From: Theobroma cacao
Lineage: Eukaryota; Streptophyta; Magnoliopsida; Malvales; Malvaceae
Reading direction: 5' to 3'
Assembly: GCF_000208745.1 (NCBI RefSeq)
Contig: NC_030858.1
Location: 26,680,398-26,744,397 of the forward strand
DNA length: 64,000 nt
A model generated the notes under the pieces. It was given only the letters and a program-made list of their open reading frames with translations, searched no databases and was not told the DNA's origin. Below are positions 1 to 11,984 of this stretch, in pieces. The translations under genes and the position numbers were made by a program. How positions within the stretch are numbered: position 1 is the stretch's first letter; each line of letters starts with the position of its first letter.

Positions 1-280
1 AGAAAGTGACACAAGGCAGAAACTCAACAATTCCAACACAAAATTTCGAAATTTTCCTGTAAACAATCTATACAACAAAAGTTAATGCATTGACCAAGCC
101 GATGCTCAAAAATATTCCACTGGTTGCGACTGTCATAACATCACTGAGACTACCCACGCTTAATGGCACAAAACCAACCCAAAAATCAAACTTTAACCTT
201 GTCAGGAGTAGAACAAAAAAACCAGATCAATGGAGTGAGAATGACAACCAAACCACGGGTGGCCAATAACGACACTAGAT
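1..280. other. Unassigned sequence, no gene seen
   Basis: No open frame or RNA gene that I can support. The last eight bases (273-280) form the left target-site duplicate of the hAT-like element that follows. Confidence 0.5.
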
Positions 281-774
281 CAGGACCGGCTTTAGGCTTT
301 AGACTCAAATTTTCATAAGGCTTTGTAATTTTATAACAATAATATAATTAATTATATAATTAAAAATAATTAATAAAATATCTGTCTATTCTCTCATGCC
401 TAATAAATATTTATTTTGTCTCACTATTACATTCCTATTGATTTTCAATTATTTATTTCATTTCTCATTAAAAATATGTAAAAGTCAAAATAATTAATAA
501 AATGACATATTCTTTCGCTTCCTTAATTATGTGCTAATAAATCTCAATTTTTTATCATTTGTCAACTCCCACAATGCTATTAATTCTCAACTATTTCTTC
601 TCTTCCCAATCAATTAAGTACAATACGTATTTAAAGATTTCCAACTATTTTTTTTTTATATATAGAACGAATTTTTTTTTCAAATTACAATATCCACTTA
701 ATTTGCTCTTTTTTTCATTTCAATGAAAAAGACCTTATTTTCTTTATGCTTTTAAAGTTATAGAGTCGCTCCTG
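281..774. mobile_element. Small non-autonomous hAT-like element (MITE)
   Basis: The ends are imperfect inverted repeats: CAGGACCGGCTTTA on the left and, read inward from the right, CAGGAGCGACTCTA. Both resemble hAT termini. They are flanked by 8-bp direct repeats that match at 6 of 8 positions, CACTAGAT (273-280) and CATCAGAT (775-782). The interior is AT-rich with no coding potential. The mismatched duplication suggests an old insertion. Confidence 0.5.
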
Positions 775-3526
775 CATCAGATACTATCATGTTATTAGCA
801 TTTACTCCAACTCATCAATGCCATTTTAATATAAGGCATTTCGGCAAAGAATGACACCATATTCACTCTACTACAACCAACAAACTAAATGGCAGACGAT
901 CGAGGGTGAGTGAACGATTAGCCAAAGCTTCTTGTTTGGATAAAAATAATGGTGGTTTTGAATCTTTTGATTGAACCTTCCCTGACTGGTTTTTGTTTTT
1001 AACAACAAAAGAAAAACATTGGGTTTAGGACTTCGAGGGAGTTCCTTTCTTGTTGTCTATTTCTTTCTTTGTTAATTGTTACTACTTAGCCCTTCTTTAA
1101 GTGATGGTGGGTTAGACAAGGGCGGTGGTGGTGGAAGAGCGAAAGAAGAGAAAAAGAAGGTAAATTTTGGGACTGGATTTGGTTAAAGCGATTGAAGCAG
1201 GGAAAGAAAAAGGGAATAACAAAGGAGAGTTTGGTGGGATGAGCACCAAGTTCTTCTTCTTTTTTTTTTCTGTCTTTCGAGGTATTTTTTATTTAAGGGA
1301 TATTTTAGTCATTTCCTTAAATATGTTAATAGTGTTTGAGGTTATGGGACGGAGTGTTTATTTTCAATATTAAAGGACTTAAAATAAAATATGGTCAAAA
1401 TTTAAGAGGACAAGAGTATTTTATCTTAAATTTTATTATTTTTTAGAAAGCATTCCTTTTTGAAGATCTTAAAAGAATTTGAATATTCTCATTCATTAGG
1501 TATTAATCTAAAATGCTTCCTAAACCAATATTTAGCAGTTAAATTGATTAATTATATATGTTAGGTAAAAAAGAAACATAAGGAGTACAAAAACATTCTA
1601 TGTGTAATATGAAGCAAAATTTTGACATATGTACTTAGCCGCATTCTTTTAACAAGGAATTAACTAGCTAGATTAATTATATTGGTTAGGAAAATTTACA
1701 ATGTTTTGAATATTAAATTTTATTGTGATAATTAAACAACTAATAAATATACCAAAAACTCAACAAAATCTTAAAAACCTTAATAAATAACTTTCTAATG
1801 AGTTCTTCAAAAATAACACAATATATATTTTTTTAAAAATATCACAACTAATACAAAATAAGCATTAATTGATAAATTTGTTAATTTGATAATTTAATTG
1901 ACAATGTTTTTAAGAACCTTAACTCTTGAAATATGTATGCTTATATAATATGTATACTTTTCTATATAAATATATATATATACGTATAATTTTACCTTTT
2001 TTTTTATGGTTGTAAGACAATTCCACAATTCCTCTGTACATACATATGAGAAAATTGTCCATCAAGACCAAAAAAATATTTAAAAAAATGTCCAATTTTC
2101 GTGGGTACCCTTATTTGGTGCTAGCTTATAGCTTTCTCACAAAATGATGAAATCCTACATGTAAACAACAAAATGCATAATGATTGCGGTTAATGATTTT
2201 GATCACTGCAAGTCAAAGGCTAGACTCGATCAGATGTTGTATTTTTCAAGGCAAAAATATGGTAATAATCAAACAAAGATGAACACAATTGCCCTCAAAA
2301 ATCTCGAAGGTAAGACTATCAAATAGTTTCTCATGTGAAACTTATCCAAATGAAATGACATAGACCTTTAGCAAAGGTGGGCTATACTATGCTTAAATCA
2401 TCATGCAAAAATACATTTTGAGGATAGAGGGAGACCACAACCATCCAATGCGGAATGCTAATATTGTTTTCCTCCAGCATATAGAGCATCCAAGACTGAG
2501 CTAGGATTCGTTTGCCATTCCACCCATACAGTTTCATGGTGGCCCTCAAATTATGCAGCCCTGCTTTTGCAACTTGGTGCCCTTTCGATGCAAGCACGGC
2601 CTTTTAATTTATAGCATGGATGATGCTTTCCACTTTGAATTTTACTATGTTTGTCAATGCCTGCATTTGCTCTCTCCTCTCGTGTGAATCATACACAAAT
2701 AAAATTAAAAGAAAAACTATATATATATATTCTCGGTATATGCTTTTGTTCTTTTTCTTTCTTTTTAATCACAAGAAAAGCTTGGAGCCTGAAGATGTAT
2801 AACAATTTGTTATTTATTTTGATGTTACATGTATATGATACTACATATATACATATCAATCCTTTTAATCCTCAATTGAACTACCATCATAGAACTCATG
2901 GTCTTATTTCTAAACACATTAATAACTTGATCTGAGACATAAAATTCATGGACTACATTAACATTGAAGCTAAATTACTGACAATGGAATACCTGTGCAC
3001 AGGATGAAATCAGCAATTTTATCTTAGGGGGGATTCGGATAAAAGTAAGATGAATTAACGCAAAATATTTAACAATAATAAAAAAAGAGCATTAAAGCTA
3101 AACAAAATGATACAATGATAATGATAATGTACATAACAAAAAAGTATATATTTCTTTTCACACTTAAAAATAAATATATTGGATATATAAAAGAGTAGAA
3201 GTTACACAACCTTTTAGAAGGCTGAGTTTTTTTTTTTTTAAATGTTTTAATGAGTACAATTCATTAATTGAGGATCTAATATATCTAGACAGCTAGTGAG
3301 TTAAGAATTGTTAGAATTGTTTGAACCTCCTTATTCTTGGGCTGCAAAATTGTTAGAATTGAAGAAGCTCGAGGGCTGTGGCCTTTTCGTTTCTTTTCAA
3401 TCTGACTCTCGTGGCCATACCTTTTGGACCAACTTTTATTTTAATGGATTATAAGTTGTAGCCAACTGACACACCCCAAAATTTGGAAAGTAGGAAGTGG
3501 TCTTGACCATATGAAATGATTCATTA
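775..3526. other. AT-rich intergenic sequence
   Basis: Long A/T runs, microsatellite-like TA stretches near 1960-1985 and 2715-2735, and no convincing gene. A short ATG with a GTGAGT donor-like site follows near 889-910, but no downstream coding exon could be linked. One coding-like fragment on the minus strand (2382-2597) is listed separately. Confidence 0.5.
2382..2597 (-). other. Unidentified coding-like fragment
   Basis: An open stretch of about 71 codons on the minus strand with a less AT-biased composition than its surroundings. It includes the peptides KAGLHNLRATMKLYGW and GKRILAQSWMLYMLEE. The same frame continues upstream past one stop codon to an ATG near 2663, so it may be a decayed exon. 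I do not recognise the family. No transposon terminus was found beside it. It could be a gene relic or chance. Confidence 0.2.
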
Positions 3527-3534
3527 CATTTAAC

Positions 3535-4089
3535 TAGAGCTATGAATATAGGCTGGCCCGGTTCAGCTCAGCCCAAGCTCTTATGGATTAAGAAAATATG
3601 AATCGGGTCAGGTCAGTCTATTTTTATATGAGCCATCAAAACCTCAACTTAGCCCACCCTTTGTTAGCCCATGAGTTGAGTTGGGTCAACTTATTTTTTA
3701 TTTTTTTAAAAAAAAATTTATTTTTTTTAAAAAAAATTTATTTTTATAATTTTATAATAAAATTATTGTATGATTTAATTTATAAATTAAAATTATTAAT
3801 TTGATAAGTAAAGATTAAACTCATTAAAATATATAAAATAAACAATATTATTGGTAATTAAATTTTTAATGTTATATAATTAAATATATAAAATTATTAA
3901 ATTAATTAAAATTATTTATTTTTTTAGCCCACAGGGTTGGCTCGCCCCAACCCACCCCAACCCACTGATTTGGTGGGCTGGCCCATTTAGGTCCAGTTCA
4001 AATATGGGCCTAAATTTTTAAGCCAAGCTCACCCCATATTTGATAAAAATGGACCGACCCAATGGGCCAAGCCCATTTTGACAAGTATG
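3535..4089. mobile_element. Non-autonomous hAT element (MITE) with perfect TSD
   Basis: A perfect 8-bp target-site duplication, CATTTAAC, lies at 3527-3534 and 4090-4097. Both ends carry G/C-rich subterminal words such as GGCTGGCCC, GCCCAACCC and GGGCCAAGCCC, typical of plant hAT elements whose ends read TAGA..TGTCAA..GGGC. The middle is almost pure A/T. It has no transposase. The larger hAT element at 51.4-55.9 kb has similar subterminal sequence at its right end and could represent the mobilising family. Confidence 0.8.
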
Positions 4090-4097
4090 CATTTAAC

Positions 4098-4742
4098 AAT
4101 TTAAAAAAAAAAGCTGAAATTTTTCTCAAAATCGAAAATAGGTTTTTCATATATGTAGGAGATATCACTTTGAAGATTTAAGAACATAAAAATAGGAAAG
4201 AAATATTCTATGAAATTGTTATTTATATATGGTTAGGAAATTTCAATAAGTTCAGCAACATATATTCCCAAATTTCTTTTCACTTCATTTGCCTCTCGAA
4301 ATTATTTACCTAGATTCTTGCATATGAATTTAATATCACCTTATTTTCTCAAAACCATAAATGTTAAGTATTAAAAAAAAAACATAGTTTTCAGACATAC
4401 AAGAAATGATGGATAAAGAAAATGAGAAAGCAAGGGTATTTATTAATGACTTTTGATAAATACCTATTGATAGAGGTTGCAAAATGGGTGGGTTGGGTCG
4501 ACTCGACATGCTACAATGCCAAGCATGATACTGTATCACGGACTTACATCAATAAAAGATGGGGTAAGTCTTAGGTATATAGACATAGGCCTTGCTCTAT
4601 CTAACAGGCATATCTTTTGGCTTGAAAATGTGAGCCTGTTATAAGTGGTATAAGAGCAAATCCAAATCTTTACTAATGTGAAACCCCCATGAGAGATACA
4701 AGGGTAGAGGTGCACAATTAGGTGAGGTAGAATGTCACTAAT
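4098..4742. other. Transposon debris: hAT end and LTR-like relic
   Basis: At 4471-4505 a TAGAGGTTGCAAAATGGGTG string looks like one end of another hAT element. At 4646-4657 TGGTATAAGAGC resembles the initiator-tRNA-Met primer site of LTR retrotransposons, preceded by about 120 bp that could be the end of a short LTR. No matching partner ends were found. Confidence 0.3.
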
Positions 4743-5507
4743 TGTTAGTGCAATAAGCTCAATGTGAATATTTTCAAAAAATTGGTGAATTGGAATATTT
4801 GGAAATTTTTTTCCAAATTTAAGACAAATAAATATTTCTTAAACCAAGTCCATTTTTAAAATTGAGCGCAACAATAAATTTTTGTAGAGAGAAAAAAGTT
4901 AAGAACACAAATAAATTTGACAAGAATAAAAGAGAAAACAACACAAGAGTTCTTATAAAGGTTCGGTCTCCTTTCCTACGTCTTCTCTCTTAGGTTCACT
5001 AAGGAGTTTAAAATACATTATTGAAATGAAATTCAATACAGTGTCTTTTATGAATCAAGCACAACCTTACAATATAATGCCTTGTATTAATCAAGTACAA
5101 CCACTCTACCTTTTACTTTGGTTAAGGTATAACCACTCAAACATTACCTTTTCAATTGGTTAAGGTATACCACTCATAAGTATACAATAAATGAGATGGG
5201 TGCAGCTAGAATGCCTCTTAAAAGCTAAGTAGCAAATTAAGTACAATGTTTAGTGAGGAAGAAAAATAAGAGTTCAAGAATTTATAAATGATACAATAGA
5301 AAACTTAAATGCTTGAAAAGGAGAACAAAGAGTATTGAATTATTATAGTTGAATTCTTCTCTTAAAAATGTGTTTCAAAGTCTTTCAAACTTCATAAATG
5401 TGGTAGGAACCTGTATTTATACTTGTTGGAACTTCTTAAGGTAGTTGGGAATGCATTTAATACTGCAATAGCAGTTTAGCTCTTTAATCCAAGTTCTAAC
5501 GGTCATA

Positions 5508-5830
5508 CTATATCGATGCATTTAAGAATGCATCGATACATGCTGCATTTTCTTTTCAAAACCCGAGGAAATCTATCAATTCATTTGATAATGTATCGAT
5601 ACTTTTGACTAGGTTGCAAGGGTTTGACCATTTTGAAAAGAAAATATATCAATACATTTGTTAATGTATTGATAGTTTGATGCAATTAGCATTTTGTTAA
5701 ATTTCTATTGATACATTTAAGGATATATCAATAGATTGAGTTTGACTTTGCAAATTTTGACTTTTCATAAGAAAATGTATCGATAGATCTTCAATTCTAT
5801 CAATACTTGTCCAAATGTATTGATACATGA
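5508..5830. repeat. Cluster of TATCGATACAT-type words
   Basis: At least eight variants of the near-palindrome ATGTATCGATACAT occur in about 320 bp (for example ATGCATCGATACATG near 5530). The words recur at 8679-8700 and 10627-10750 within the same element, and at 17515-17660 in a different, Gypsy-like LTR. Confidence 0.7.
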
Positions 5831-7632
5831 GGAATATATATGTGAGACCTTGTCAAGCTCGATTAAAAGACGGTATTGTACCGAGTAGTACAATTAAGTT
5901 AAATCGAGCCTTGAACTAGTTTAAAGAGAAATTCTAAGAGGAATTTAAAAATATTGAAATCCACAGAATGGCTTAGAATAGTGATTCGGAGCTCAAGGTC
6001 CAGTTTGGAGTCCATCAGGAAAATTGACCAATTAGGGACAAAATGGTCATTTTACAATTTGATGATAAAATGGAGATTTTTAGCCAAGATTTGATCACAT
6101 TTGACCAAAAATAATCATATGAGATATAATTATGATTATTGGAGTATAAAATGATGTTTAGCAGTGAAAAATTGTGATTCTTGATATTTTTGGAGCATAA
6201 GGGTAAAATGGTAATTTTGCCACTAGAGGACTAAACGAAAATTTTTATAAAATGATTTTTGCCCCATTTGGTTAATATTGATCAATATTAGTGTTATTTG
6301 AGGTTGAAAAGTAGAAATAATGTGATTCCGATACATTTCGGAGTATAGGGGCAAAATCGTAATTTTTTCGCTCCAAGGGTAAATCGGTAAATTTTTCGCC
6401 CCAGCACTTGTCAAGATCAAGGGATTTTAATTGTGGTAGGATTGGATAAGTACCAGAATATTTGTGGTGAAAAATTAAGAAGAAAAAGTCAAAAAGTTAA
6501 AAAAATGGGCCAATAAGCATGTGACACATGGCATGCTTGATTATTTTATTATTTTCTATAGAAATCAGCCCATTAAATCCCCAATTCTCTCACCATATTC
6601 AGCCTAGGGAACCAGAAACAAGAAAAAAGGAAGAACAAAGGGAAAAACAAGAAAACCTAGGTGAAAATTCAAAGAAAAAGTGAAGAAATCAAGGAAACAA
6701 GCTAGGTAAGTTAGAATTTCTTAAATTTTCCTTGATACCTAGCTTATCCATGCTTTTGTTCTTGATTTCCATGGTTGACTATTGAGTTATCATGATGAAT
6801 TCAATTCTGAAAAATGGGTATGGAAGAGGAATTATTGTTGGAATAATTTGATTTTAGACTATGTTAGTGTTTAGGGATAGTTAAGCATGGTTATGAACAA
6901 AAACATAAAAGAAATATTCAATTTCTCTAGGGTTCCTTGTTGGTCGAACCATGAGGGCTGAATATCAATGGGGGATTGTTTTTGTTTCAAGGAAAATGGC
7001 TTGGAAAATGATGAATTAAGGTGAAACGATTATGTAGAAAAAATTTCGATGCTAGTGTAGCAAATGACTGAATTTTTCTATAAGGAACTGTGAGGGTTCT
7101 AATGCTGAATTTGGCTTTATTGAAATGGTATGTAGTAAATTAAGGTATTAGAGGAGAAATGGATTAATTTAGAGGTGATTTGGACACAATCGCCAATTAA
7201 TCAGTGATCGATCGAATTTAATCGATATCGCGATTAAGCGGTAATCGGACGTATTTTTGCATTTACATATAAAGCATTAGTAATTTAAATTAGTTTATAT
7301 CAATTTAGGGACAATATAGTAAATTCCTCGACTTTGTTATTTGTCAAGGTAGTGAGACATCTGAAAAAGGCAAAGGAATTACGCCTGAGGACTATTAATC
7401 TGAGTGCACCCGAAATCTGGATTTTCGATACCAGTGAGTAGACTTGCATTTCAAACTTGTTTTGGGGAATATGAAAGATTCTATCCAACTTGTCTTAGAA
7501 AATGTACCTTGGGAACAAGCTTTTAGTAAAATGATTTTATATTGTTAAAATGTGCTATACAATGGTTTATGTGTTATCACAATATGATAAAATGTATGAT
7601 ATGCATTGGATGCTTCTTTGCATGTTGATTTG

Positions 7633-7788
7633 GACCCGACTATGTGCGAGTAGGAGTGCACATAAGCCGTTGTTGACCCGGCTATGTGCGAGTAGGGGTG
7701 CACATAAACCGTTGCTAACTCGGCTATGTGTGAGTGGGAGTGCACATAAGCCGTTGCTGACCCGGCTATATGCGTATAAGCCGTTGCA
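7633..7788 (+). repeat. 42-bp tandem repeat inside solo LTR A
   Basis: Four units start at 7633, 7675, 7717 and 7759, each close to GACCCGGCTATGTGCGAGTA followed by GCACATAAGCCGTTG. The last unit is shortened. The same unit occurs in reverse in solo LTR B (about 22740-22850). It therefore belongs to the LTR family and is not a local event. Confidence 0.9.
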
Positions 7789-7996
7789 TATGAGATGATG
7801 ATGATGGGATGGTGTGCATGATGATGATGATGGGATGGTGTGCATGTTGATGATGGGTATATGGTTGTAAATGCAAATATGTAAGCATTTGTTTTGTTGA
7901 AATTTGGAAGTTTACATGTGTTACATGTTGCTATTATTATTTTAGCAAGATGACTTGTTTTAAGGGAAAAAGGAGACTTTTTCCTTGATATTCTGG

Positions 7997-8035
7997 TTCT
8001 CGCTGCAGCGAGAATGAAGTTCGCTACAGCGAGAA
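7997..8035. repeat. Palindromic CGCTGCAGCG motif pair
   Basis: 7997-8014 is a perfect 18-bp palindrome, TTCTCGCTGCAGCGAGAA. It is followed at 8020-8035 by a near copy with CTACAG in the middle. Solo LTR B carries at least five variants (22110-22510), including one at 22438-22454. Confidence 0.85.
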
Positions 8036-9396
8036 ACTTTCTGTCTATTTTGCTAACTTGTGGGTTTTTGCTATATTTCCCATTTCTTTGGTATCATAGT
8101 TGAGCATGGATTTTTGTAAAGTGATTTGCTCATATGGGGTTTACATTAAGGGTTTAAAGGAGCTAAAACAATTGTATGGTTTTGGAAAAATGAATGCATC
8201 ATGATTTCGATAAACATTCCTTATGGTATGCTTGTTCCCTTCTTGTTCACTCACTGAGTATTGTACTCACGTTTTATAAAAATTCATGTTTTCAGATCAG
8301 GTGACTGTTGGACCCTAGATCGAGGAGTCCCCGTAGTGCATCTCTTGGGTATGTGTCTGACATTCAATAGTAATCCCTTTTATTGTAAATGTCTCCACTG
8401 GAAGTCATGGGTCCTTTTGTATTGTGAATACAATCTAACAATGTGAATATGTGTATGCAATGTAAATTGCTAAATACATTACTGGTATAGTGCATGTATA
8501 TTATTATCGATAATGCCATTGTGTTTTGGCTATGTTCACACTCGGGAAAAGGTGTGTGTGTATGCATGATATGATAAATTTGTTAAGCAAAGGTAAATGG
8601 ATAGGCTTGCTTAGGCTTAGTGAGCTATGCTCATTGAGCTCATGCGCCGGTCATGGCTCGAAAAATTGGGTCGTGACAATATATCGATAGATTTGGATTA
8701 GTAAGCACTTTTCAAAGTCCTTTTTCATTTGTTCTTCTTTTCAAACTCATTTAAAAGTACAAAGGGATGTTTAGGCTTGATTTACCAATACTTAGAGGAA
8801 ATTTTCATTATTTTCTTTTGTCATTTCAAAACATGGGATCAATTTGAAAGTTATAAAGCTAACAACATTCCCCTTTTTGATACGACAAGACAATGAACAA
8901 AATTCACTCAAACTTTTTGAAAATAAACTCCCTTGAATTTGAAGGATTTGAAAATTGTGTAAATTTATAAACTATCCTTCAATTTTTAAGTTCTCCCCCT
9001 TAATCTATGCCCCTCTTCAATTTAAAGCCTTTTAAGAATTTAATTTCATTCTTAAAAAAACTTTTATTTTAGAATTTGATATGCAAAATTTGCTCGTTAA
9101 AACCATTCTCTCTCTTTTTGTTATATCCAAAAAGAAATTCAGATCATATTTGAAAGCAGATTAAAACATTGGCCAAGATCATGCTCAAATAAAATTGTTG
9201 TTAGTGTGAAGAACATAACATGAGAGATAGCAATAAGATAGCATGAATTATAGAGCCAACAATAAAAAGATATCATTCAACAAAAAGCAAAATAGGTTTA
9301 GCAAAGGAGTTAGACAATGTAGCAATAAGACATGTAGTTACAAAATAACATTTCAAGCAACAACTAACTAACATTCAATGCTAGGCAATGAACATG

Positions 9397-10445
9397 CTAA
9401 ACTATGAGAGACATGATTAAAATGAAATGCATGAGAGAATGCATCCTTACAATCCATAAGTAGAGGTAATGTTGATGGGAATCCATGTCTCCTAAGATGC
9501 AATCAAGATGGAGGTGGAAAATGAGTGTGAAGCTAGTCCTCAAAAAGCTGTTAACAATGCAATATATCACGGGTTTAAGCCTCCAAAGCATACAACCTAC
9601 CAATAATGCGAGCATATATAGATTCCATATATGATAATAATCGAGTAAAGGCTTGCTCGGACTCAAAGACAATAGACATAGGTTGGTAGCTAGGGGCAAC
9701 ATTATGATTGGCACTAAGGCTGCATTAGGCTTAGCACGGGTATCATCGTCTTTCTCATCTGTCATTATCTCCAGTTCATCCATATTTCACATTCGCACCT
9801 AAGTGTTATTGACAAACATAAACCCTAGCTTGTTTATGGCATACTCATTAATGGCGATGTGCATGGCATGTTGCTTAGGTGGATCACACCTAATACTAAT
9901 GCCCACTGAGTCAATGATGGCACTAATGACCATGGCATAAAGTAATGTTTTCATTGATGATCATGAGCATGTCAACTATCATGAACTTGGGTAGAATGAC
10001 ACAATGGTTGGACTCAATACAGTACAGAAACATAAAATCCTCATTGTTGATAGTCAAGTAGTTTGTGTCATGAGGGCAGATGGTGTGGACAAGATTAGAT
10101 GGAGGATGCGGTCATGGAAGGACAGACATTTGACACTAGTGGTGGCTTTTCGCTAAAAGGAGGATATGAGTAAATGGTTTTCAAGATATCATTGGTGAGA
10201 ACACCCTCGACATTGTCCTTATGCCTCTAATGAACATCAAGACTAAGTCTAAGGTGTGCTCAACAACAACTATCCTTTTGCCTATAACACTAGTCACAAA
10301 CTTATCATTATAAATCCTAGCAACCCCATTATGATAGTCTTGGAAATTATTTGTTGCATTGAAGTACAAGACCTAAACTAGGTTGGCGTAATAGGTACAG
10401 TTCATGGACAAATAACTAAGCCAGCCTAATTCTAGAAAATTATCA
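9397..10445 (-). pseudogene. Decayed ORF in the env-like position of the Copia element
   Basis: The minus strand encodes a recognisable but broken protein downstream of pol. It contains the segments NFLELGWLSY, YFNATNNFQDYHNGVARIY and VTSVIGKRIVV, then frameshifts, then a C-terminal block of 128 codons starting MDELEIMTDEKDDD. These resemble proteins often annotated as putative plant transposon protein or retrotransposon envelope-like protein, which occur downstream of pol in SIRE/Maximus elements. At least one stop (before VLYFNAT) and several frameshifts make it non-functional. The late 128-codon block has hydrophobic stretches, but these may be out of the original frame. Function unknown in the family. 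Confidence 0.55.
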
Positions 10446-11209
10446 ATATATGGAAAGTTAATTTGCTCAAGATAGTTGAAGTCAATTAAAACACCTTAGA
10501 AACACTCTAATCGATGCCAAAAAGAGAGAAAATCACAAAAAACAAAATGAAGAGGGTTGAGAGAATTTTGAAATTTGGTTCACGAGTTATGTTGGAAATG
10601 ACTCGTCAAAGGCTTTAAATCACAACATGTATCGATACATTCATCACAGGTTTTTTATTTTGACTACTAGAAAAATTGAATCGATAGATTAGGTAATTTA
10701 TCAATGCATGTTCTTGCATGTATCAATACATGTGGAAACGTTTGGATACATGGACCTCTATAGCCTTGAAAATGTGATTTTTCATTTCCAAAAATTCGTG
10801 ATTTGGTCTAGACATGTTTTGCAATCAAAATAATGTGAAAGTTTGGTTTAAAATTGGTTTGAAATATTGTCTTAAACCAATGCAAGTGAGTTTTTCACAA
10901 ATAAATCATGAATTTAAAAGAAAAGTGGCTCACTTAACAACCTTACCATATACCTTAAGAGTTGGATGGCTATGGTATGAATGCACATGAGTGTACATAT
11001 ATACACATTTATCAAGACATGATTTCATAAGCAACATACATACCAATTTTTCACAGAATCACATTACTCAATCAAAATCAATAACTAATCATCAAATATG
11101 CCCATCACACATTACAAGTCATAGATGATATAAATAATAAGACATACATATTTTTTCAAGTAGCTCACAGTAAGATCTATCATTTTCAACTAGCCTTGAC
11201 AGACTTTCA

Positions 11210-11950
11210 TCTAAGGTGGATTCATAAGACCTAGTTCATTTCTTATTTTGCAAAATTGTTCTCTATCAAGTGCTTTGGTGAAAATATCCGCTAATTGGTC
11301 TTTTATACCAACATATTCAAGAACAACAACCTCTTTTTGAACACGATCTCTAATAAAATGGTGCGTTATTTCTATGTGTTGGGTCTTGAGTGATGGATAG
11401 GATTCTTTCTAAGATTTATTGCACTAGTATTGTCACATTTAATAGGAATTCTTTCATAACTAGTCCATAATCTTCTAATTATTAGTTCATCCATAACACT
11501 TGAGCATTACAACTTTTGACAGTCATATATTCAACTTCGATAGTGGATTAGGCTACACTATTTTATTTAATTGAAAACCATAAAATCAACATACTCCTTA
11601 GAAATTGACATGTGTCGGATATGCTTTTTTTTTTATCTATTTTGCATCCACCAAAATCGACATCCGAATATGAATGGAGATCGAAAATGGAACTCCTTGG
11701 ATACTATATTCCTATATTTGATGAATAGCACTTAAATGAGGTTTTCTAGGAGATGATTAAAACCTAGCAAACAATCCTACACTAAAGCTTATGTTCAGTT
11801 TACCAACGGTAAGATAAAGCAAGGAACCAATCATGGATCTATAAAGCTTTTAATCAATGGGCGTACCTTTTTCATCCTTGTCAAGCATTGTTGAGGTGCA
11901 CATTACGTCTACACTTAAACCCACTTCGGAAGACCATGATGAGAGCAACG
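11210..11950 (-). pseudogene. Copia pol remnant: RT C-terminus and RNase H
   Basis: Minus-strand conceptual fragments match the end of Copia pol in order: SVDVMCTSTMLDKDEKGTPI, then a Y-S-M-I-G-S-L-L-Y-L segment, SSPRKPHLSAI, STIEVEYMTVKSCNAQVLW (the RNase H catalytic block), IPIKCDNTSAINL and [20 protein letters not shown]. Several stops and at least one frameshift, near the HSR/KTQHIEI junction at about 11385, disrupt it. Protease, integrase and most of RT are absent. The wording of the last block is typical of the SIRE/Maximus lineage. Confidence 0.85.
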
Positions 11951-11984
11951 CCTAAGTAGATCCTAGTATATTTCCTAAGTTGCG

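Larger units (their letters stand above)
5841..8678 (+). mobile_element. Solo LTR A, Del/Tekay-like Gypsy
   Basis: Begins TGTGAGACC and ends GGGTCGTGACA. It is flanked by the perfect 5-bp duplication ATATA at 5836-5840 and 8679-8683. No internal domain remains, so it is a solo LTR of 2838 bp. The long LTR and the GTCGTGACA end are typical of Del/Tekay chromoviruses; the lineage is inferred from the termini only. It contains a 42-bp tandem repeat (7633-7788), a GATGATG-rich stretch and palindromic CGCTGCAGCG words (7997-8035). Solo LTRs B and C are relatives. Confidence 0.88.
4743..8864 (-). mobile_element. 3' LTR of a minus-strand SIRE-like Copia element, split by a solo LTR
   Basis: The upper boundary is clear: reading the minus strand, a polypurine tract (AAAAAGGGGAATG, 8865-8880 area) is followed by TGTTAGCTTTATAAC. 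This matches the start TGTTAGCTTTAAAAT of the complete Copia LTR at 19760. The lower boundary near 4743 is a guess from a TGTTAG start and is uncertain. The LTR contains many copies of TATCGATA-type words (5508-5830). A 2838-bp solo LTR (5841-8678) interrupts it. Without that insert the LTR would be about 1.3 kb. Confidence 0.6.
8865..11950 (-). mobile_element. Internal 3' half of the minus-strand SIRE-like Copia element
   Basis: Reading the minus strand, the order is: reverse transcriptase end and RNase H (11950 to 11210), a spacer containing TATCGATA words (about 11200 to 10500), an ORF in the envelope position (about 10445 to 9397), a short stretch, a polypurine tract, then the 3' LTR. That order is characteristic of SIRE/Maximus Copia elements. 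The 5' part of the element is missing: at about 11950-11985 the sequence changes abruptly to an Athila-like gag. Confidence 0.75.

Noticed and set aside
889..910. ATGGCAGACGATCGAGG followed by GTGAGT, looking like a first exon with donor
   Set aside because: No downstream exon could be connected, and the site lies in AT-rich sequence without other gene signals.
1167..1373. 68-codon open stretch with a poly-Phe run
   Set aside because: The Phe run is just a poly(T) tract, and no family match or exon context is visible.
7545..7845. Three overlapping open frames on both strands with repeated His/Leu/Cys-rich units
   Set aside because: They are translations of the 42-bp and GATGATG repeats in solo LTR A, open only because the repeat units lack stops.
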